Below, piece after piece: positions 54,030 through 64,000 of a DNA stretch of 64,000 nucleotides; position 1 is the first letter of the stretch; each line of letters begins with the position of its first letter. The notes below the pieces were generated by a model, which saw only the letters and a list, made by a program, of their open reading frames with translations, had not been told where the DNA came from and searched no databases. Source of the stretch: Actinomortierella ambigua (taxonomy: Eukaryota > Mortierellomycota > Mortierellomycetes > Mortierellales > Mortierellaceae); assembly GCA_016098155.1 (NCBI GenBank), contig JAAAJB010000018.1, forward strand, positions 7,066 through 71,065, in the 5' to 3' direction. The position numbers were made by a program, and so were the translations under genes.

Positions 54030-55632
54030 TTAGCGCGTGCTACCATAAGTTGCGGATGCATAAGATGGAGGTGCTCCGAGAAGAGGCTCTGTGGGCTGGC
54101 CTGGCGAATATGACTCGTAAGGATAGAATGTCACATACTGCGATCCCTGCTGTTGGTGAGCCAGGCTGGCTAGACGCGCCTGGCGTTGTGCCTCCTCGAT
54201 CTCGTCTGCCACCCACAATGCGGCTCCTGTTGTTTTTTTTTTGTTCCAACGCGACGTAATAGAAAATCGGTTAATAAAGGATTCCAAGCAACTCGTACCA
54301 GAATAAAGATACATGTAAAACTGTTTTTTTTTCAGTGATCGGAGGTAGGAAGAAAACTTACCGACAACATTAGTCCAGAAGAAAAACAAATTGAGAATAG
54401 GTGTCATCTCCAGGAACACGGCTACAGCACCAAATTCACAGTAGGCAGTGCGGTGCTTCCATGCATATCGCCTCGATTGGCTGACGCTATTGTAGTCAAC
54501 GTGGCATACACAAAGGGTGAATACACGTGCGACCGATGAAAAAAGAAATACAAGAGTCTCTTGCATTGCTGTTCACCCATGTATAAAGCCAGCAGAACAA
54601 AGTCGTTGTGTCCCATCTTACCTCATCTTGCGAAGCTCCACATCATAGTGAATGCGCTTGCTAAAAGTCAACACCCAACCATTGAGGTAACAGTAGACAG
54701 CCGTGCCCAAGAAGGGAACAACATGTAGCGGGAGCAGGATGATCAATGAAATAACCTATATTCATGCCAAACAAGCAGATGGACGGTAATGAGTAAGAGA
54801 CAGAGGAAGGGGACAGAAAAAGGGGGGGACTCGAGCAAGCGTTATGGGAAAAATCGACTGATATCAAAGGATCAAGGGGAGGACGAGAGATGGGGGGGAC
54901 AGCAATCAACGTGCCAAGTCCGAGCCAAGTGAGCAAGCTTGGCCTAACCACCTTTGCCCATCTCTCTCTCTTTTTCCTTGTTCCTACCTGGAAGGAAAGG
55001 AGGACGACAGACTGGAAGAGCACAATGTATAGGCCCCCCATCACACCCTGCAAACACGTGCGCATATCACCATGAACGGCGTCCACCACATAGCCAAGCT
55101 TGCGGGATCGGAGCACGGCGTCAAAAAGGGCTAAGCATTTGGTAAAGATTGGAGAAGATTGTCAGACAATTTTGAACATGGCAAGAAACTACCACACTAC
55201 CACTTGCTAGCTGGTCAGGAAAAGACAGGATAAGTGGAGCCACACTAGCGGCGCCACAGGGATCCTTTGGAATATTGTCGTCGTGGAGAGAGAGAGAAAG
55301 AGAGAGAGAGAGACAGAGAGAAAAAAAAACGCATGCAACGGACCATCTTCCCAGAGAGGCATAAGTGCCAGGTACGCGATAAGGGAGCCAAGGGCAGCCT
55401 CCAGGAGTGTCAAGATGACGGCGACGGTGGTGGCAATCCAGGTGGCCCAGTCTCGGTCGAGGAAGGCATCTCTCTGCCAAGGCAAGAGGTAGCGGAAGGC
55501 GAGGACAAAGAGGAAGATGGATAGGACAAGGATGACGAGGAAGGGTAGGATCACCCGTGGCCAGAGGCGAGGGTGAGTAAAGAAGTAGACGATACCCTTG
55601 AACGGGTAGAGTATTCGTTGGCGGTGGGCCAT
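54030..55632 (-). CDS. EI24-domain (LDS/RRT8-type) membrane protein
   Basis: Five exons fit: 55632-55344, 55130-54988, 54755-54622, 54486-54362 and 54226-54030, for 295 residues, all phases matching. The product has several membrane helices: ILPFLVILVLSIFLFVLAFRYL, WIATTVAVILTLLEAALGSLIAYLAL, GGLYIVLFQSVVLLSF, VISLIILLPLHVVPFLGTAVY and the re-entrant EFGAVAVFLEMTPILNLFFFWTN. LPLHVVPFLGT and SFLEMTP-like segments are characteristic of the EI24/fungal LDS-RRT8 family, whose members sit in ER or lipid-droplet membranes and act in sporulation-wall or membrane traffic; the exact role is unknown. The N-terminal FKGIVYFFTHPRLWP is the typical start. The last 60 residues are soluble and rich in Gln, Ala, Pro and Tyr (YPYESYSPGQPTEPLL). 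The first intron donor (GTCCGT) is weak but is required by phase. Confidence 0.82.
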
Positions 55633-56364
55633 GAGAGCGATGTGGGGATGTGATTTGATGTGTGGAAGAATGAGAGGAGGAGAATCGAAAGCGTACATGC
55701 ACTCACCCGCTCTTTCTGTTCTTTTGTCCCTCCCTCCCCCCACCAGGCTCTACAAAGGACAGAGAGAGAGAGCATTGAGTTGTGCCTCACAAAAGGGTCC
55801 TGAGAGACTGCTCTTTTCTGCTGCTGAAGCAAGCAAGCTTGAAGTGATGGGGGGGCTGGGCTACTTTGTGTGTGTGTGTGTGTGGAGAAAGAGGGGGGCG
55901 AGGTGTGAGGGCGCAGAAGATATCTTTGTCTTTCTTGCCTTCTCTTACTCTTTCTCCAGACACTTTCTTTTCACTCCTCCACACCCATTGCCCATTCAAC
56001 TTTCCCCCATTCCCTCCCCTGTCTGGTGCATGTCAACCCTCTCTTCTCGCCTTCTCTTTTGTGATAGCGACTGGTCTCCTCCCTGTGACCTCCCTTTGGC
56101 AGCTGCTCTCCTGCCTATCGCAACCATTTCTCACTTCGTCCCCACCCTCTTCGAAAGATAACCCCATCGTCGACCCGTCATTCCTCTCTTTGTCTCTCGT
56201 CTAAAGACCCAGGGCAACAGTCAGTCGAGTTGTTTCTCGACCCACTCTCGTCTTTGCGTTGAGGACTGGGTCGACGCCTGACGCATCTTCCTGTCCTCTG
56301 CACTCCTCCGTCCTTTCTCAGACCCAACGTATCACAACCGCGTTTTTCTCTCGCAGGAACGAAT
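55633..56364. other. divergent promoter of the EI24 and PTEN genes
   Basis: No gene is supported. It contains a GT repeat near 55868-55882 and pyrimidine-rich sequence. CTCTCGCAGGAACGAAT just before the PTEN ATG may be a 5' untranslated splice acceptor. Confidence 0.5.
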
Positions 56365-60184
<3,820 letters not shown>

Positions 60185-60463
60185 GGAGAGATGGAGAGAA
60201 AAGAGGGGAGATTGGTGAGGAGGTTTTCTCGTAGAATCTCTTCACCTTCTTACACACTACCCTTACACCTGATGTGTTTGTAATCATCCCCCTGTGTACA
60301 GCTAATTGACAACACTTATGGCTTAATAGACAATACTACTTTGTATCTCATGTCATTCCGACGATGCAAAAGAGGGGAGCGTGATTTTTTTAAGACAATC
60401 GAGCAAAAGGAAAAAAACTGTTTATTGACAAAGATGGGATTCAAGAGGGGGGGATATCTGTCT
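60185..60463. other. convergent 3' region PTEN / DHCR7
   Basis: Short convergent spacer with T-rich and A-rich runs; no gene. Confidence 0.55.
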
Positions 60464-62884
60464 TTAGTAGACATAGGGGATGAGCTTGTAAGGGACGACG
60501 CGCATGTACTCCTCCCAGTACTTGCCATACTTGCCCTTGCAGCGGGTATGGTCACGCTGGATGCGGTGGAGGAGGAGGATGGTCATGTAGATGATGTAAA
60601 AGTAAGGCAGGAGGTGCTTGGTGCCGCAGGTCATGCACATGGCGAGCGAGATCAAGAGATCACCGACGTAGTTGAAGTGGCGCGACAGACCCCAGTAGCC
60701 CGAGCAGAGCAGGAGCGACTTGTGGGTCTTGCCGTCGGAGGTGACAAACTGGGTGCGGATGACCTTGGCGGGCTTGCCCCAGATCATGCACTCGCCGTTG
60801 GTAGAGCGGACAATGTCCTTTTGGTGGTTGACGGACCGGAAGATGAAGTAGCCCAGGTAGCCGACGGAGAAGATCAGGCCAAACTGGAGAGGGGTCAGGT
60901 CGACGGGGTTGCGGAGCAGGTAGTGCGACTGCAGCGTGTACAACCAAGGCAGCCAGACAGAGTCACCCCAGGCGAGGTAGAAGCCGAAATGGTCGTGCGC
61001 AATGTCGATGGTGCGCAGGTACCAGTCCTCGTTGTAGAAGAAGTCCAACACGTAGGTCGCGTGCAGGAGGTTGAGCAGGATCATCGAGTTGGTCACATAG
61101 CCAATCTTTTGGTACTGGGCAGCCGCGAACGAGAGGTTGATCATCGTCCAGGCCACAATGCCGGGGCGGCCGTTGTGGAACAGCTTAAAGTCAAAGTACT
61201 TGCCGATACGAGGGTTGAACTCGATACCCATCAGCAGATCGTAGATGAACGAGCCCGAAAACTTGCGGTCGGCCGCGTGCGAGGGGAAGAAGCGGGCCTT
61301 GAAGTAGCAGAAGAACGTCAGGAAGTAGCCGTACATGTTGGCGGCAATCAAAAGACCGCCCCAGTTGGCCTGGATGATGTTCAGATCCCACCAGCCCATG
61401 TACAGGCCACCAACGGCGTAGATCGCGTGCGAAATGAACCAGGCCAGAAGACCGTTGACCTAGAGGGAGGGGAAAGATGGGGGGGGGGGAAATAAAGACG
61501 CGCGTTTTGTGAGATTCAAGTTTCTAGTGCATGAAATCAAAGATAGATCCTTCCTTCCTTGAAACTCCTGTAAATACCTTGTATGGGAGAATGTGGCCGG
61601 CAGGGGTACGCTGGCCATAACCGATGGCGGCAGGCAGGAAGGCGTACAGGGCAGCCTGGAAGAGGAGCCAGGTGAACCAGAGGCGGGTGGCGTAGGGCGA
61701 GAAGCGGGGCAGCTCGCGGATCAGGAGGGCCTTCAGGGCCTCCAGGTGGTCGGGATTGTTGTACACCTCCAGAGCAGGGCCAGACATGGCACAGTCGAAT
61801 CCATTGCACGAAATGTAGGTGTACATGACCCAGATGGGCGAGAGCACCAGGATACCAAGCGAGATGAGAATGGTACCGAAAGAAACATCTATTGGGCAAA
61901 GAATAAAAAATAAAGGAAATGCGAGGCGATTAACATCTCATGAAAGCAAGTTGGACGAGACGCGGGGGGGGTGGAGAGGGGAAAGGATATAGCAGGGAGA
62001 AAGAGGAAAGAGCGTTCCATTTTTGGCACACAATGCACAGATGGGAACTCAAAAAGTTTTTACCAGCCTCTCTCCTCCCACTTCTCTCACCCGACCCCTC
62101 CTACCCAGCAGCTCTCAATTATTTTGAGAGTTGGAGTGAAGGGGGCAATAGCTTAATTTCGTTCGTGTCCAACTCGTTTGTTGCTCTGAACGCTCATTGG
62201 TGGTACGATTGTCATGTCCGCCTTTAGATATCGATCTCAAAGGGAAGGGGGAGGGGGGGGGCCAGAAAGGACGCACACTTTCTTCAGCACAAGCACACAC
62301 CCGGTCAGTGCCGACAAAGCTCTTCTCCACATTTCCATCCTGTGTTGGTGGATAGGCTGTTTGTTGGTCCCCGATCCGCCGCTATTGAAACCTGTCTGTG
62401 GAGAACTCCTGTCTGTCCGTTTGTGATGCATGTTGGTCTGGTCTTTTTTTTTTCTTTCTTCCTTTCCTATCCTTGAGATGCGCGTACAAATCCTGTTTGG
62501 ACGTGTTGGTGCGAATGGGTGGTCATGGCGATAATGATTGAGTCCTCTAGTGTGGGGATCTCCCCACGCTCGGCTGAAGTGAGAACTGTTTCTGACAGCC
62601 TTGCCTCCTGAAGACTGTCACTCTGTTCTGTTGTGTTTGCATGTCTGACTCCGGGAGCCTGCCTCCCTCCCCTCTTTCTTGTAGCCAACAAGGAAGGAGT
62701 CAATGGACGAGGTAGGACGAGGAGGAAGAGAAGCGTGGCTACACACACACACAGAGTCCAGTTATTTACCTCGATCACGACCCCAAGTCTTGCCGACCTG
62801 AGCGTCAATCTTCTTCTCGACTGTCGTCGAGGTCGTGGTGGTTGTGCTGGTGACGGTGGTGGTCTTTCGTGCCTGAACTGCCAT
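60464..62884 (-). CDS. DHCR7: 7-dehydrocholesterol (sterol delta-7) reductase
   Basis: Three exons fit: 62884-62770, 61888-61578 and 61459-60464, with 881- and 118-nt introns, all in phase, for 473 residues. The chain is that of the ERG4/ERG24-like sterol reductase family, but with DHCR7-specific segments: GIEFNPRIGKYFDFKLFHNGRPGIVAW, VLDFFYNEDWYLRTIDIAHDHFG, WGDSVWLPWLYTLQ, VNHQKDIVRSTNGECMIWG, GLSRHFNYVGDL and HLLPYFYIIYM, ending RVVPYKLIPYVY. It reduces the C7-C8 double bond of 7-dehydrosterols with NADPH in the ER membrane. Dikarya lack it because they keep the delta-7 bond of ergosterol, while Mortierella is known to have one. The N-terminal exon encodes a Thr-rich, soluble stretch (TTTVTSTTTTTS) leading into KTWGRD, matching the WGR motif of animal DHCR7. 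Nine or more hydrophobic helices are visible. It converges with PTEN. Confidence 0.93.
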
Positions 62885-64000
62885 CTTGATTTCTCTTCCA
62901 AAGGGAAAGGGAGGAGGGGAGAAAAGATGGAAGGTGAGGAGGGAGTGAAGGGGACGAAAGTGGCGTGAGAGAAAGAGAGAAAAGAGAGGAAAAAAAGAAA
63001 AGAAAAAATAATTTCGTCCAAAGATATACGGTCAATGCAAGAGAGTTAGGTCGGGGCCAACAAAAAAAAAAAAAAAAACAGCGGGTCTCAGAGGAAACTG
63101 AGGAACACAATCTAGAAGTTGCTTATCCACTTCTGTTACTCACTGGTCAATCTTCTTGTTAAGAATCGCCAAATCATCCTCCTCTGGCATGGTTCAAAGT
63201 AGAGTCGAATGACAGGTTCTCCAACATAAAACCAATTGGTACCGTACCACCACAAAAAAAAAAAAAAAAAGGGAAAATCGTAATAACAAACGCCGAGCGG
63301 GGGAAGTTTCCATCTCCCTCTTCTCTCATCATTGTTCTTCCCGGGCTGTAGGGCTGCAAGCCCAACGCGCACAGATACTTGGGCAGGAGAGACATGTCGA
63401 TCTGAGAGTGAAGAGTAACACCTTGGGTGTGTGTGATGAATAGTCTTCCCCCCACCCCTCCAAAGACAGCTTAAAGCATCGGAGGAGAGTCTAACCATCG
63501 CTGAGAGCTGTTTTTGTACAGTGCGCTGTACATACCCCTCCATACAGCTCTAACAGGTTCCTGACAGACATGGACAGCGAACCCCGCCCGTCAATGAGTG
63601 AACAGTGACAAGGGGGAGCAGCACTGGATCTCCTTGTGCGCTATCTGATTGGCTGTGGCTAATGGGACGATATTTTCGTCTCGGTCGAAACGAACGAAAT
63701 AAAAAAATTGAGTTCTCTCGAAATGGGAACCCCAAAGGACAACGGACCAACTCCTTTCCACACTGGTACACCACGGCCGCCCATTCGTACACGGTCTTAC
63801 TATTCCCGCCCGCCTCGCCCCCCCCCCGCACACGCACACGTACGCCGATCGGGGCACTGAAGGGAGTTAAATCAGCACCCTGGAAGGAATGTACATATCT
63901 ATATTATCTATATCCTACACACTGATGGCTATCCTCGTATGATGGCTCAAGTCGTCGGCTTAACAAGTGGCATCAACTACCGTACACAAGCTATTGCTTG
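62885..64000. other. right-edge intergenic region
   Basis: The DHCR7 5' leader (pyrimidine tract 62885-62990 on the coding strand), two poly(A)/poly(T) runs (63061-63079, 63253-63270) and short frames without recognisable domains. No gene is supported to the window end. Confidence 0.45.
63061..63079. repeat. oligo(A) run upstream of DHCR7
   Basis: About 19 consecutive A residues (poly(T) on the DHCR7 strand), one of many homopolymer runs in the window. Confidence 0.85.

Noticed and set aside
60341..61495. 384-residue plus-strand frame antisense to DHCR7
   Set aside because: It is a shadow of the well-supported minus-strand gene, with Val/Gln/Glu-biased composition and no domain.
63143..63190. 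Short minus-strand coding-like exon MPEEDDLAILNKKID with a GTGAGT donor upstream of DHCR7
   Set aside because: No downstream exon keeps the phase, and the only nearby acceptors give an immediate stop. It may belong to an untranslated leader or be chance.

Overview
This is a window of a filamentous fungal nuclear genome. Genes are split by short introns with GT/GC...AG borders, branch-point-like CTNAC motifs and pyrimidine tracts. There are no bacterial operons. Pyrimidine tracts, GA/CT and TCTG microsatellites and poly(A)/poly(T) runs fill the spaces between genes. Several gene contents point to Mortierellomycota (Mortierella and relatives). There is a complete 7-dehydrocholesterol reductase, which Dikarya lack, and a complete 6-pyruvoyl-tetrahydropterin synthase, also rare in fungi; both functions have been described from Mortierella. 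There is also a CotH-family protein and a kelch receptor-like membrane protein with a long tail. The lineage is an inference, not something shown by a marker gene. No rRNA, tRNA, transposon or CRISPR array was recognised.

Layout. 1-10.6 kb: a hypothetical Cys-rich protein (-), a kelch/transmembrane protein (+) with a roughly 2 kb intron, a weak small gene (-) and an aldo/keto reductase (+). 10.8-22.1 kb: a small secreted Cys protein (-), a PAQR/HlyIII membrane protein (-), a DUF3605 protein (+), a secreted beta-helix protein with a very acidic N-terminal half (+) and a membrane-anchored GNAT acetyltransferase (-). 22.3-25.4 kb: a compact group of LYRM2 (+), PTPS (-) and a TFIIIC triple-barrel subunit (+). 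26.4-31.1 kb: three tandem GH16-type secreted proteins, all (+). 31.8-37.8 kb: the nuclear proteasome tether Cut8/STS1 (-) and a GPI-anchored CotH protein (+). 38.8-48 kb: two very long low-complexity proteins that converge, a VTC1-like membrane protein (+) and a predicted N-myristoylated protein (-). 48.8-64 kb: tRNA thiolation protein CTU2/NCS2 (+), ceramide synthase (-), an EI24-type membrane protein (-), PTEN (+) and DHCR7 (-).

Exon structures were built by hand. I matched reading phase across GT/GC-AG borders and checked that the joined peptide is continuous with the known family. In several cases (LYRM2, PTPS, STS1, PTEN, DHCR7, VTC1-like, the 1588-residue protein) this recovers small or distant exons that no single long ORF shows. 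Functional links between neighbours are loose, as expected in fungi. The clearest local groupings are the three GH16 paralogs and the number of cell-surface/secreted and lipid or membrane proteins (ceramide synthase, DHCR7, PTEN, PAQR, EI24).
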